From positions 248,001-312,000 of the forward strand of contig JAJTEW010000004.1 in the NCBI GenBank assembly GCA_021299875.1: a DNA stretch of 64,000 bases, written 5' to 3'. The notes beneath the pieces are model-generated. The model searched no databases and had not been told where the DNA came from. It saw only the letters and a list, made by a program, of their open reading frames with translations. The position numbers and the translations under genes were made by a program. This document shows positions 29,181-37,379 of the stretch, piece after piece. Every line of letters begins with the position of its first letter. Position 1 is the first letter of the stretch. The DNA comes from Comamonadaceae bacterium (GTDB taxonomy: Bacteria > Pseudomonadota > Gammaproteobacteria > Burkholderiales > Burkholderiaceae_C).

Positions 29181-30194
29181 TCACGTTTGGGCCAATGGCA
29201 CGATTGCCTGCTCAATCGCCCCAAACAAGCTCTCGCCGTTTTGGCCCTTCATTTCGATGCGGATCGTGTCGCCATACTTCATGAACTCGGTCGATGGCTT
29301 GCCGTCCAAGATGGTTTCGATGGCGCGTTTTTCGGCGATGCAGCTGTAGCCCTTGGGCCACTCGGGTTGGCCGTTCACTTCCACGCTCTTGTTGCTCACG
29401 GTACCGCTGCCCACGATGGAGCCGGCCCGCACATTGCGGGTTTTGCAGATGTGGGCGATCAGTTGTCCGAAGTGGAAGGTCATCTCGGGGCCGGCTTCGC
29501 ACATGCCCACTTTGCGACCGTTCCAGGTGGACTGCAGGGTCAGGTGCACGCGCCCGCCTTGCCAGGCGTTGCCCAATTCATCGGGGGTGATGGCCACCGG
29601 GCTGAAAGCGGTGGCGGGTTTGCTCTGGAAGAAGCCAAAGCCTTTGCCCAGTTCGGCAGGAATCAGGTTGCGCAGGCTCACATCGTTGGCCAGCATGATC
29701 AGGCGCACGCTTTCGATGGCTTCGTCGGCGCTGGTCTGCATGGGCACATCGCCGGTGATGACGGCGATCTCGGCTTCGAAGTCGATGCCGAAGGCCTCGC
29801 TGGCGCAGACCACCGGGTCGCAAGGGCCCATGAAGTCATCGCTGCCGCCTTGGTACATGAGTGGGTCGGTGTAAAAGCTGCTGGGCACTTCGGCGTTGCG
29901 CGCCGCACGGACCAACTCTACATGGTTGATGTAGGCGGAACCGTCGGCCCACTGGTAGGCGCGCGGCAGCGGGGCCATGCAGCGCTCTGAGTCGAAAGGA
30001 AAAGCGTGCCGTGCTTTGCCTTGGTTGAGGGTGCTGTACAGGTCTTCGAGCTGGGGGGCCAGAAAGTTCCAATCGTCCAGCACCTGTTGCAATTGGCTGG
30101 CGATGCCGGTCGCATAATGGGCCGTGCTCAGGTCACGCGAAACCACCACCAGTTGTCCGTCGCGAGAGCCGTCTTTGTAGGTCGCCAATTTCAT
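29181..30194 (-). CDS. Fumarylacetoacetate hydrolase family protein
   Basis: A 337-residue FAH-fold protein. The metal site segments are present: FGIDFEAEIAVITGDVP gives the acidic pair, and PVVCASEAFG precedes it. The C-terminal part has GSGTVSNKSVEVNGQPEW and ECIAEKR-like CIAEKRAIETI. Members hydrolyse or decarboxylate acyl-pyruvate intermediates from aromatic rings, for example fumarylpyruvate or fumarylacetoacetate; the length best fits the fumarylacetoacetase-like branch. It is divergent from an IclR regulator 136 bases away, which suggests substrate-controlled catabolism. Confidence 0.85.
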   Translation of the reverse strand: MKLATYKDGSRDGQLVVVSRDLSTAHYATGIASQLQQVLDDWNFLAPQLEDLYSTLNQGKARHAFPFDSERCMAPLPRAYQWADGSAYINHVELVRAARNAEVPSSFYTDPLMYQGGSDDFMGPCDPVVCASEAFGIDFEAEIAVITGDVPMQTSADEAIESVRLIMLANDVSLRNLIPAELGKGFGFFQSKPATAFSPVAITPDELGNAWQGGRVHLTLQSTWNGRKVGMCEAGPEMTFHFGQLIAHICKTRNVRAGSIVGSGTVSNKSVEVNGQPEWPKGYSCIAEKRAIETILDGKPSTEFMKYGDTIRIEMKGQNGESLFGAIEQAIVPLAQT

Positions 30195-30289
30195 GATGTG
30201 TACCCGTTTTTTCCGTGGTTCGAAGCCGTGTGCATCTGGGTTGAATCGCGTGTGAAATGACCCATTCCATGGTGCGCAAATTACGCATT

Positions 30290-30305
30290 GTTAAACTCGT
30301 TTAAC
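30290..30305. promoter_or_regulatory. Perfect 16-bp dyad, probable IclR operator
   Basis: GTTAAAC and GTTTAAC flank a 2-base spacer, giving a perfect inverted repeat. It lies 26 bases before the IclR start and 96 bases before the divergent FAH-family start. IclR proteins usually bind short AT-rich palindromes in such intergenic regions, so this is the best operator candidate here. Confidence 0.55.
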
Positions 30306-30330
30306 TAATCGAAACCTGATTCTAGAGCAT

Positions 30331-31158
30331 ATGGCCCATTCCAACACCACCGAAATGACCCCGGAAGGGGACAAAGAGCGCGCAGGCATCCAGTCGGTGG
30401 AGGTGGGTTTTGCCTTGCTGGATGTGTTGGCCAAGGCGCCTGGCCCCTTGATGCTGCGCGACTTGGCCAGTGCGGCGGGCATGAGTGCGGCCAAGGCCCA
30501 CCGCTACCTGGTGAGCTTTCAGCGCCTGAGTTTGGTGGTGCAGGATGCCAATACCCGTTACGAACTCGGTCCCGCCACTTTGCGCTTGGGTCTGGCTACG
30601 CTGTCCAGGTTGGACGCGGTCAAACTGGCACGTGAGCGCTTGCCCACTTTGATGGACCAAACCGGCCACACCCTGGCCCTGGCGGTCTGGGGCAACCGGG
30701 GCCCGACCTTGGTGCATTGGCAAGAAGCCCCTTTGGCCATGCCCGTCAGCTTGCGCTTGGGCGATGTGATGCCTTTGTTGTCCTCGGCCACGGGGCGGTG
30801 TTTTGCAGCGTTCATGGGTCACGGCGGCACGGCCGACAAGGCCCAGCCCATGATCGAGGCCGAGTTGGCCCTGGCCCGCAAACTCGGGCGCAGCGATCTG
30901 CCCTCGACAGCAGCGCAAGTGCAAGCGATGAACACCGAAACCCGTACCCAAGGTTTGGGCCGGGTGGTCAATGTGTTGCTGCCCGGCATATCGGGATTTT
31001 GTGCCCCCGTTTTTGATGCCGATGGGCACTTGGCTTTGGGCGTGGTGTCGCTGGGCTCGACCGCCACCTTGGACACGGATTGGGCGGGTCCTGTGGCGCA
31101 AGCGCTGAGGGGATTCGCGGCGCAGTTGTCAGCCGATCTGGGCTGGACTTCGGCCTGA
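30331..31158 (+). CDS. IclR family transcriptional regulator
   Basis: A 275-residue regulator. The N-terminal winged helix covers about residues 20-80 (VEVGFALLDVLAKAPGPLML, AAGMSAAKAHRYLVSFQRL). The effector domain begins near residue 95 and contains LRLGDVMPLLSSATGRCFAAF, typical of IclR ligand domains, and VNVLLPGISGFCAPVFD near the end. It is divergent from the FAH-family gene and most likely controls it. Ligand unknown, probably an aromatic-acid intermediate (inference). Confidence 0.88.
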   Translation: MAHSNTTEMTPEGDKERAGIQSVEVGFALLDVLAKAPGPLMLRDLASAAGMSAAKAHRYLVSFQRLSLVVQDANTRYELGPATLRLGLATLSRLDAVKLARERLPTLMDQTGHTLALAVWGNRGPTLVHWQEAPLAMPVSLRLGDVMPLLSSATGRCFAAFMGHGGTADKAQPMIEAELALARKLGRSDLPSTAAQVQAMNTETRTQGLGRVVNVLLPGISGFCAPVFDADGHLALGVVSLGSTATLDTDWAGPVAQALRGFAAQLSADLGWTSA

Positions 31159-31198
31159 AGCGGGTCCAGCCTGAACCTTCGTCAAGTCTGTGCTGACC

Positions 31199-32413
31199 AT
31201 GTTTTTGGCTCCACTCACCGTTCCAAGGCCTCATGGCCAGACAGCCGGCCCTTCAGCCGGGGCTTTGTGGCGTTGGACTTTGGTGGTCTTGGGGCTGCAT
31301 CTGGCGGTGGGGGTGGCGATGGTGGGTGCAACGGTTTGGCAAATTCAAGGACCGCAGTCCTTGCGGGTGGGTCCGGTGCAAACCCGGTGGTTGCCTCCCC
31401 AGACATCCCCCCCAGCCCCTGTGCAGCTGCCCAAAGCTCAACAAGAAAGGCAAACGCGCTTGGCCACCGTGTCGCCGCCACCACCACCACCAGCACCGTC
31501 GTCTGCACCCGCGTCAGCGCCACTGCCGGAGCCTGCCGATACCCCAGTGGCGACTGAACCCATGCCTGAGCCTTCCAGCCCCTCGCCATTTTTGGGCGAG
31601 AGCGACAGGGTGGAGAGGGCACAAGCTACAGCAGAGGCCAAGGCGACACCGACGGAAGATGTGCAAAGTGAGACCGTGGCGCCGGAACACAAGCCCGTTG
31701 TTTTGCCAGCAACACCCACTGGCTTGGCCGATGCCACCATGGCACTGCCGCCCTTGGGTTTGGCCGCAATGCCGGCATCGGCGTTGCTCAGTTACCGGCT
31801 CAGTGGCCAAGAAAAGGGCATTCCCTATCAAGCCACAGGCGAGATGCGGTGGCAGCGCAATGCGGGGGCCTACGCCGCGGCTTTGTCGGTACGGGCATTT
31901 TTGTTGGGCACCAGGTTGTGGCGAAGTCAGGGCTTGATCACCGCACAAGGTCTGGCACCGGTTCGATTCTCTGACAACTGGCGCAGCGAACGGGCCACGC
32001 ATTTCGATGCTGAACAAAACCGCATCGTGTTCAGCAGCAACGCCCCGTCTGCCCCCTTGCAGCCCGGCGCACAAGACCAGATCAGCCTGTACCCGCAGAT
32101 CGCGGCGCTTATGGCGCAAGAGGGTGGGCGTTTGCAGCCCGGTCTGCGCTTGCAGGTACAAACCGCCACAGTGCGGGACGCTTTGCCATGGCTGTTGACT
32201 TTGGAACAAGAAGAGACGCTGCAAGTGGAGGGGCAAAACCTGCAGGCGACCAAATGGGTTTGTCAGCCGCGCAACCGTTTTGATGCCAAAGTGGAGTTCT
32301 GGTTGGCGGCCAAGCACGACTGGTTGCCCGTTCGCATCCGCATCACCCAAGTCAGCGGCAGCTTCATTGACTTGGCGTTGACGGCTCGTGTGGGCTTACC
32401 CGACCTGCCCTGA
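31199..32413 (+). CDS. DUF3108 domain-containing protein, proline-rich
   Basis: A 404-residue protein. A single helix near residues 24-45 (LVVLGLHLAVGVAMVGATVW) anchors it. A 140-residue Pro/Ala-rich linker follows (PPPPPPAPSSAPASAPLPEP region), resembling TonB-type spacers across the periplasm. From about residue 195 comes a DUF3108 domain (LSYRLSGQEKGIPYQATGEM, ERATHFDAEQNRIVFSS, FWLAAKHDWLPVRIRI), a family of unknown function with a lipoprotein-carrier-like beta fold. A GTG three codons upstream is an alternative start. It is probably independent of the IclR gene. Confidence 0.8.
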   Translation: MFLAPLTVPRPHGQTAGPSAGALWRWTLVVLGLHLAVGVAMVGATVWQIQGPQSLRVGPVQTRWLPPQTSPPAPVQLPKAQQERQTRLATVSPPPPPPAPSSAPASAPLPEPADTPVATEPMPEPSSPSPFLGESDRVERAQATAEAKATPTEDVQSETVAPEHKPVVLPATPTGLADATMALPPLGLAAMPASALLSYRLSGQEKGIPYQATGEMRWQRNAGAYAAALSVRAFLLGTRLWRSQGLITAQGLAPVRFSDNWRSERATHFDAEQNRIVFSSNAPSAPLQPGAQDQISLYPQIAALMAQEGGRLQPGLRLQVQTATVRDALPWLLTLEQEETLQVEGQNLQATKWVCQPRNRFDAKVEFWLAAKHDWLPVRIRITQVSGSFIDLALTARVGLPDLP

Positions 32414-32500
32414 TCCTTGGCGCAGCGTAAAAACCACAGCCTCTTGAAGTCGTTGCAATCGGTCCCATGTGCAAACGACAAGATAAGGGAGAATGAGCGC

Positions 32501-32782
32501 ATGAACTTGTTGTACGAATCCGATACCTTTGCTGTCATGCACGTCTTGGCCAATGCACCCAGCGAGGCGGCTCCCATCAGCAGTCAGCCCGTGCTGGAGC
32601 GACATGGTTTTGAGATCGTGGACAAGCGTTCTGGCAAAGAGGTTTACCTGGACGGGTCTTGGGCAGAAATGTTCCAGCAACAGATCCAGGCTTGGCAGCA
32701 GCACACCCCCACGCAAGAAGAAGTCGAAGACACGCTCGAGGGCTACACCGGTTTGGCCCAGCAGCCGGTGGTGGTGCACTGA
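32501..32782 (+). CDS. DUF3567 family protein
   Basis: A 93-residue soluble protein of the DUF3567 family, widespread in Burkholderiales with no known function. It starts MNLLYESDTFAVMHVLAN at 32501 behind a GGGAG-like site. The middle (GFEIVDKRSGKEVYLDGSWAEMF) is the conserved core. No catalytic motif is seen. A clear hairpin terminator follows within 43 bases. Confidence 0.8.
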   Translation: MNLLYESDTFAVMHVLANAPSEAAPISSQPVLERHGFEIVDKRSGKEVYLDGSWAEMFQQQIQAWQQHTPTQEEVEDTLEGYTGLAQQPVVVH

Positions 32783-32824
32783 CTCGGCCCGTCTGGGCCA
32801 CCAGTCTGCCCGGCGCCCCCCCTC

Positions 32825-32852
32825 AGCCGCCAGACATTCAGGCGGCTTTTTT
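32825..32852 (+). terminator. Intrinsic terminator after the DUF3567 gene
   Basis: Stem AGCCGCC / GGCGGCT with a 9-base loop is followed by a run of six T. It overlaps the last codons and stop of the convergent AbrB-family gene. Confidence 0.75.
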
Positions 32853-33926
32853 GCGCCTGCAGACCCACTTGAAAATCGGTCCGACCATCATGAGCACGGC
32901 CACCAAGCGGCAAACCTGAAATGCTGTGACGACGGGCACGCCCAGCTGCAGCACTTTGGCCGTGATGGCCATTTCGGTGATGCCCCCAGGCGCCGTTCCC
33001 AAGATGAGGGTGGCCGGGTGCAATCCCGTGCCCCAAGCCAGCGCCAAGCCAAACAGCACCGAGGCCCCCATCATCCACAAAGACCCCCAAGCCACCGAGC
33101 CCAGCCAAAGGGGTGCCGTTTGGATGAATTCCCGTCTGAACCGGATGCCCAGGCTCACGCCGATCACCAGTTGGGCCGCGTTGGTCAGTACCGTGGGAAC
33201 AGCCGAGCCCTCCCAGCCCGCCAAGGTCAAAGCCATGGCCGCCAGCAAAGAGCCCATGAACCAAGGGTTGGTGCGGCCCATCAGGGTCATCAACACACTG
33301 CCTGCCGCAGTGGCCAGGCCCAGCCAGAGCAAGCCTGGCCATTGCGCTTCGCGAGGACCGGGCAACAAAGAAGCATCAACCGTCAAGCCCCACTGGTGCT
33401 GTGCCCATTGCATGCCAAAGGGGACGGCGATCACCACCAGCACCAAACGCAAGCTGTGCGCTGCGGCCACCAAGTCGGTTCGGGCGCCATAGCGTTCGGC
33501 CAACAAGGTCATTTCGGAAGCCCCGCCGATGGCGCCAGAAAAATACGTGGTGGCCAGCAAAGCCCGGGGTGACAGGTGGGCCAATTCGGCCCCGTGCCTG
33601 CGTTGCAGCCAAAGGCCAAACAAGCCCCCCAATCCCAGCGCCCAAACCACGGACAAGAGGATGGCCCACCATTGGGCCAGCACCAAGGCACTGACTTGAG
33701 GGGTGAAATACAGCCCCAGCGCCGAGCCAATCACCCACTGTCCGCTGTTTCTCACAAGGTTGGCGCTGTGAGTGGGGGCGCCCGCCATCGAGGCCAATGC
33801 CGTCACCATCAACGGCCCCAGCATCCAGGGAATGGGCGTTCCTAACCAAACGCACAACTCGGCCGATGCCAGCGCTGCCAGCAAAGTCAGCGCTGTTCGA
33901 AGGGTGACCAAGATGCTTTCAGGCAT
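32838..33926 (-). CDS. AbrB family membrane protein
   Basis: A 362-residue inner-membrane protein with about ten helices in two similar halves, the AbrB-duplication arrangement (PF05145). GTPIPWMLGPLMVTALASM near residue 29 and GRTNPWFMGSLLAAMALTLAG in the second half are the repeated signature. TAPGGITEMAITAKVLQL is the usual C-terminal motif. E. coli AbrB is a poorly understood regulator of AidB, and other members have been called ammonia-monooxygenase-like. Function is open. The start overlaps the end of the aminotransferase gene by 8 bases, so the two are co-transcribed. Confidence 0.82.
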   Translation of the reverse strand: MPESILVTLRTALTLLAALASAELCVWLGTPIPWMLGPLMVTALASMAGAPTHSANLVRNSGQWVIGSALGLYFTPQVSALVLAQWWAILLSVVWALGLGGLFGLWLQRRHGAELAHLSPRALLATTYFSGAIGGASEMTLLAERYGARTDLVAAAHSLRLVLVVIAVPFGMQWAQHQWGLTVDASLLPGPREAQWPGLLWLGLATAAGSVLMTLMGRTNPWFMGSLLAAMALTLAGWEGSAVPTVLTNAAQLVIGVSLGIRFRREFIQTAPLWLGSVAWGSLWMMGASVLFGLALAWGTGLHPATLILGTAPGGITEMAITAKVLQLGVPVVTAFQVCRLVAVLMMVGPIFKWVCRRKKAA

Positions 33927-35259
33927 GCCGACGGATGCTGTCGGCTACCGTCTGCACGATTTGGTCAATGTGGGCGTCTTCCACGATATAGGGTGGGCAA
34001 ATGACGATGTTTTCGCCAGCCGGGCGCACCCACACCCCTTTGTGGAAGCAGTCCATGAAGATGTCATACGCCCGTTTGCCGGGTGAGCCCGCGATGCTGG
34101 CCAGTTCTACCGCCCCGGCCAAGCCCAACGTGCGGATGCCGATCACATGGGGTAAACCTTTGAGTGCACTGTGCATGGCGTCGCCCAGCACGCGGCCCTT
34201 CAGGCCTGCACGGGCAAACAGGTTTTCTTCCTTCATCAAGTCGAGCGTGGCAATGGCGGCAGCGCAAGCGACAGGGTGGCCCGAATAGGTGTAGCCGTGG
34301 AAAAACTCAATGGCGTGCTGCGGCGCGCTGGCGTTCATCATCGCGTCGTAAATGAAGTCGCGGCAGATCACCCCGCCCAGCGGGATCACGCCGTTGGTCA
34401 CCGCCTTGGCGAAGTTCAGCATGTCGGGCACCACGCCATAAAAATCAGCCCCAAAGTTCACGCCCAGGCGACCAAAACCGGTGATGACCTCGTCAAAGAT
34501 CAGCAAAATGCCGTGCTTGTCGCAAATCTCGCGCAAGCGCTTGACATAGCCTTTGGGCGGGATGTACCAACCCGCGCTGCCCGCAATGGGCTCGACGATC
34601 ACCGCCGCCACGTTGCTCGGGTCGTGCAGCACCAGGATGCGGTTTTCCAGCTCCAGCAGCGGGTCTTCGGCCCAGACGGGTTCTTCGTGGTGGATGTAGG
34701 CGTGGTTGACCGGGTCATGGATGAAGCGCATGTGGTCCACACGTGGCAACAGCTGCGCGCCGTACACCTTGCGGTTGGCGGGCAGGCCGCCCACGCTCAT
34801 GCCGCCGAAGTTGACGCCGTGGTAAGCCTTTTCGCGGCCAATGAAGACGTTGCGGTGGCCTTCGCCCCGTGCGCGGTGGTAGGCCAGCGCCACTTTCAGG
34901 GCTGTGTCGGCCGCTTCTGAGCCCGAGTTGCAAAAAAGCACCTTGTTCAAGTCGCCCGGCGCCATCTCAGCGATCATTTGTGCGGCCTTAAAAGCCTTGT
35001 CGTTGCTGGCCTGAAAAGCGGTGGCGTAGTCCAGCGTGTCCAGCTGATTTTTGATCGCTTCATTGATGGGGCGGCGGTTGTGGCCTGCGCCCACACACCA
35101 GAGGCTGGAGATGCCGTCGATGACCTTTTTGCCGTCATGGGTGGTGAAGTGCATGCCTTGTGCACCCACGAACACGCGCGGGTCTTGCTTGAAGGTGCGG
35201 TTGGGCGTGAAGGGCAACCACTGGTTGTCCATGTTGATGTCGGTATGGGCCACGGTCAT
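33919..35259 (-). CDS. Class III PLP-dependent aminotransferase
   Basis: A 446-residue omega-amino-acid:pyruvate or beta-alanine-type aminotransferase. The PLP-binding region is LLIFDEVITGFGRLGVNFGA with the Asp that contacts the pyridine nitrogen. The Schiff-base lysine is in NFAKAVTNGVIPLGG. The N-terminal half has GISSLWCVGAGHNRRPI and LFCNSGSEAADTALKVALAYHR. Amino donor and acceptor cannot be fixed from sequence. It forms an operon with the downstream AbrB-family gene and is divergent from purU (179-base gap). Confidence 0.9.
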   Translation of the reverse strand: MTVAHTDINMDNQWLPFTPNRTFKQDPRVFVGAQGMHFTTHDGKKVIDGISSLWCVGAGHNRRPINEAIKNQLDTLDYATAFQASNDKAFKAAQMIAEMAPGDLNKVLFCNSGSEAADTALKVALAYHRARGEGHRNVFIGREKAYHGVNFGGMSVGGLPANRKVYGAQLLPRVDHMRFIHDPVNHAYIHHEEPVWAEDPLLELENRILVLHDPSNVAAVIVEPIAGSAGWYIPPKGYVKRLREICDKHGILLIFDEVITGFGRLGVNFGADFYGVVPDMLNFAKAVTNGVIPLGGVICRDFIYDAMMNASAPQHAIEFFHGYTYSGHPVACAAAIATLDLMKEENLFARAGLKGRVLGDAMHSALKGLPHVIGIRTLGLAGAVELASIAGSPGKRAYDIFMDCFHKGVWVRPAGENIVICPPYIVEDAHIDQIVQTVADSIRRHA

Positions 35260-35438
35260 TGCTCCTTTGGATCGTTGAACACAATCAGTTTAATGGGCAA
35301 ATGGATGGGCACGCGCTCGGTTGTGACAGCTTGCCTGCGACAAAAAAACGGGTCTTTACAATCAGCGCCTGAACCACGACCAAGCGCGCGATGCTTGGTG
35401 CACAGGCTGCAGACCTTGTTTTTTCCTGCTCTTGCTCC

Positions 35439-36287
35439 ATGACCACCACCTACACCCTGACCCTTTCCTGCCCTGACCGCACCGGCATCGTGCATGCCGT
35501 ATCGGGTTTTTTGCTGGAGCGTGGCGGCAACATCGAAGAAGCGGCGCAATACAACGACCACGACACCGGCCTGTTTTTCATGCGCGTGCAGTTCGCCTGC
35601 CCTCAGGCCGATGGCGAGACACTGAATGCTCAGTGGGGCCAGTTTGCCCAGACCTTTGACATGCTATGGGACCTGCACGCCACGGCCCAGGCCATGCGCA
35701 CCGTGATCATGGTCAGCAAGGAAGGGCATTGCCTCAACGACCTGCTGTTTCGCTGGAAAAGTGGCCTGCTGCCGCTGGACATTCGCGCGATTGTGAGCAA
35801 CCACCGCGAGTTCTACCAGCTGGCGGCCAGTTACAACGTGCCGTTTCACCACATCCCGGTGACCAAGGACAACAAGGCGCAGGCCGAAGCCAAACAATAC
35901 GAGATCATCCAGGCCGAAGGGGCCGAATTGGTGGTGCTGGCCCGTTACATGCAAATTCTGAGCGACGATCTCTGCCGCAAGCTGGCCGGTCGCGCCATCA
36001 ACATCCACCACAGCTTTTTGCCCAGTTTCAAGGGGGCCAAGCCTTATTACCAAGCGCATGACCGGGGCGTGAAACTGATTGGCGCGACTGCGCACTATGT
36101 GACGGCCGATCTGGACGAAGGCCCGATCATCGAACAGGATGTGGCCCGCGTGGACCACAGCAAGACAGTCGATGACCTCACAGCACAAGGCCGCGACACC
36201 GAAAGCCAGGTGCTGGCCCGTGCTGTGAAGTGGCACAGCGAACACCGCGTGCTGATCAATGGCCACAAAACGGTGATTTTCAAATGA
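35439..36287 (+). CDS. purU: Formyltetrahydrofolate deformylase
   Basis: A 282-residue PurU that hydrolyses 10-formyl-THF to formate and THF, balancing one-carbon pools. The N-terminal ACT domain begins YTLTLSCPDRTGIVHAV. The formyltransferase domain has LDIRAIVSNHREF, FHHIPVTKD, INIHHSFLPSFKGAKPY (catalytic Asn and His) and VTADLDEGPIIEQDVARV (catalytic Asp). The ATG at 35439 gives the normal N terminus. Its stop overlaps an ATG that opens a short repeat-encoded frame. Confidence 0.95.
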   Translation: MTTTYTLTLSCPDRTGIVHAVSGFLLERGGNIEEAAQYNDHDTGLFFMRVQFACPQADGETLNAQWGQFAQTFDMLWDLHATAQAMRTVIMVSKEGHCLNDLLFRWKSGLLPLDIRAIVSNHREFYQLAASYNVPFHHIPVTKDNKAQAEAKQYEIIQAEGAELVVLARYMQILSDDLCRKLAGRAINIHHSFLPSFKGAKPYYQAHDRGVKLIGATAHYVTADLDEGPIIEQDVARVDHSKTVDDLTAQGRDTESQVLARAVKWHSEHRVLINGHKTVIFK

Positions 36288-36412
36288 ACATCTTTGCGGG
36301 ACAGATCTTCAGCTCTGTCCCCAACCGATTAAGCTTTGCGGGACAGATCTTCAGCTCTGTCCCCAGCCGGTTAAGCTTTGCGGGACAGATCGTCAGCGTT
36401 GTTCCCAACTGA
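36284..36412 (+). other. Short open frame encoding 14-residue repeats
   Basis: A 42-codon frame opens with an ATG that overlaps the purU stop as ATGA and reads MNIFAGQIFSSVPNRLS, then FAGQIFSSVPSRLS, then FAGQIVSVVPN and a stop. Because the DNA repeat unit is 42 bases (a multiple of three), the peptide repeats too. It may be only a by-product of the DNA repeats, but the coupled start makes translation possible. No family is recognised. Confidence 0.3.
36293..36412. repeat. Three tandem 42-bp hairpin repeats
   Basis: Units begin at 36293, 36335 and 36377. Units 1 and 2 are nearly identical and each contains a perfect 8-bp inverted repeat, GGGACAGA / TCTGTCCC, around an 8-base loop. Unit 3 has diverged so that the stem is imperfect. 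The hairpin resembles REP-type elements spread in related genomes. They lie between purU and the next LysR start and may end or stabilise the purU transcript. Confidence 0.85.
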
Positions 36413-36418
36413 TTCACC

Positions 36419-37294
36419 ATGTCTGCCACTTCCCGCATCCCGCCCATCCAGTGCCTCTTGACCTTTGAGGCGCTGGCGCGTTTGCGCAGCGTGACACAGG
36501 CAGCCGAAGAGCTCTGCGTCACCCCCAGCGCCGTGAGCCATCGGGTCAAGCAGCTGGAGCAAATCATTGGCACCAAGCTGTTTGGCAGGGCCGATTTTTC
36601 TCTGACCACCGAAGGCAACGAGTACCTGGCCCATGTGCGCGAGGGCCTGGTGTCTCTGCAGCGCTTTCCCAGCGCCAGCCACACCCCCGGCCGCCGCAAG
36701 CTGCGTTTGGCGGTCACCCCCACCTTTGCCCGTTCGGTGTTGATGCCCAGGCTCAAGCACTTTTTGGACGCCTACCCTGAGATTGACATCACCCTGCAGG
36801 TCAGCATTCCCCTGCTGGACGTGGTGGCCGAAGACGCTGACCTGACGGTGCGTTTTGGCACGGGCCGCTACTCGGATGTGGAACACGTCTGTTTGGCCAA
36901 GGACGATGTGACCCCCTTGGCATCGCCCGCTTGGCTGCGCGAGAACGGCCCCTTTGCCAGTGCCGAAGACCTGCAAGGTGTGTCTCTTTTGCGCAGTCCG
37001 CTCGAGCCTTGGCGCACCTGGTTTGCTGCGCACGACCTCGACTGGCCCGAACCCAGCGATGGCTCGTCGTTCAACGACATTGGCCTCATGTGCGACGCCG
37101 CCGCTCAAGGTCTGGGTGTGGGACTGATCCGCACCAAGCTGGGGGCGCCCTGGCTCGAAAGCGGTCAGTTGGTGCGTTTGTTTGAACGCAGCGTGCCCAG
37201 CCCGCACGCGCACTACCTGTGCTGGCGTACCGGCACCATGGAGCGCTGGGAATGTGCCACCTTTGCCGACTGGCTGAAAAAAGCCTTGGCCTGA
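36419..37294 (+). CDS. LysR family transcriptional regulator (GcvA-like)
   Basis: A 291-residue regulator of the GcvA branch of LysR proteins. The winged helix is LLTFEALARLRSVTQAAEEL with VTPSAVSHRVKQLE. The effector domain starts near RKLRLAVTPTFARSVLMPRL, and EDADLTVRFGTGRYSDVE is the branch-typical segment. The start codon is 4 bases after the last repeat-encoded stop. Target unknown; the downstream glcD gene, 85 bases away on the same strand, is a possible one. Confidence 0.87.
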   Translation: MSATSRIPPIQCLLTFEALARLRSVTQAAEELCVTPSAVSHRVKQLEQIIGTKLFGRADFSLTTEGNEYLAHVREGLVSLQRFPSASHTPGRRKLRLAVTPTFARSVLMPRLKHFLDAYPEIDITLQVSIPLLDVVAEDADLTVRFGTGRYSDVEHVCLAKDDVTPLASPAWLRENGPFASAEDLQGVSLLRSPLEPWRTWFAAHDLDWPEPSDGSSFNDIGLMCDAAAQGLGVGLIRTKLGAPWLESGQLVRLFERSVPSPHAHYLCWRTGTMERWECATFADWLKKALA

Positions 37295-37379
37295 TTTCAC
37301 AAGCCTGTCAAAGATTCTTCAGCCCCAAGCAACGGGCTTGCGCGTACAGTTAAGGCCTCACTTGAAGGTTTTGAATGCC

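Noticed and set aside
36293..36412. CRISPR array
   Set aside because: The three units are directly adjacent, with no unique spacers and no cas genes.
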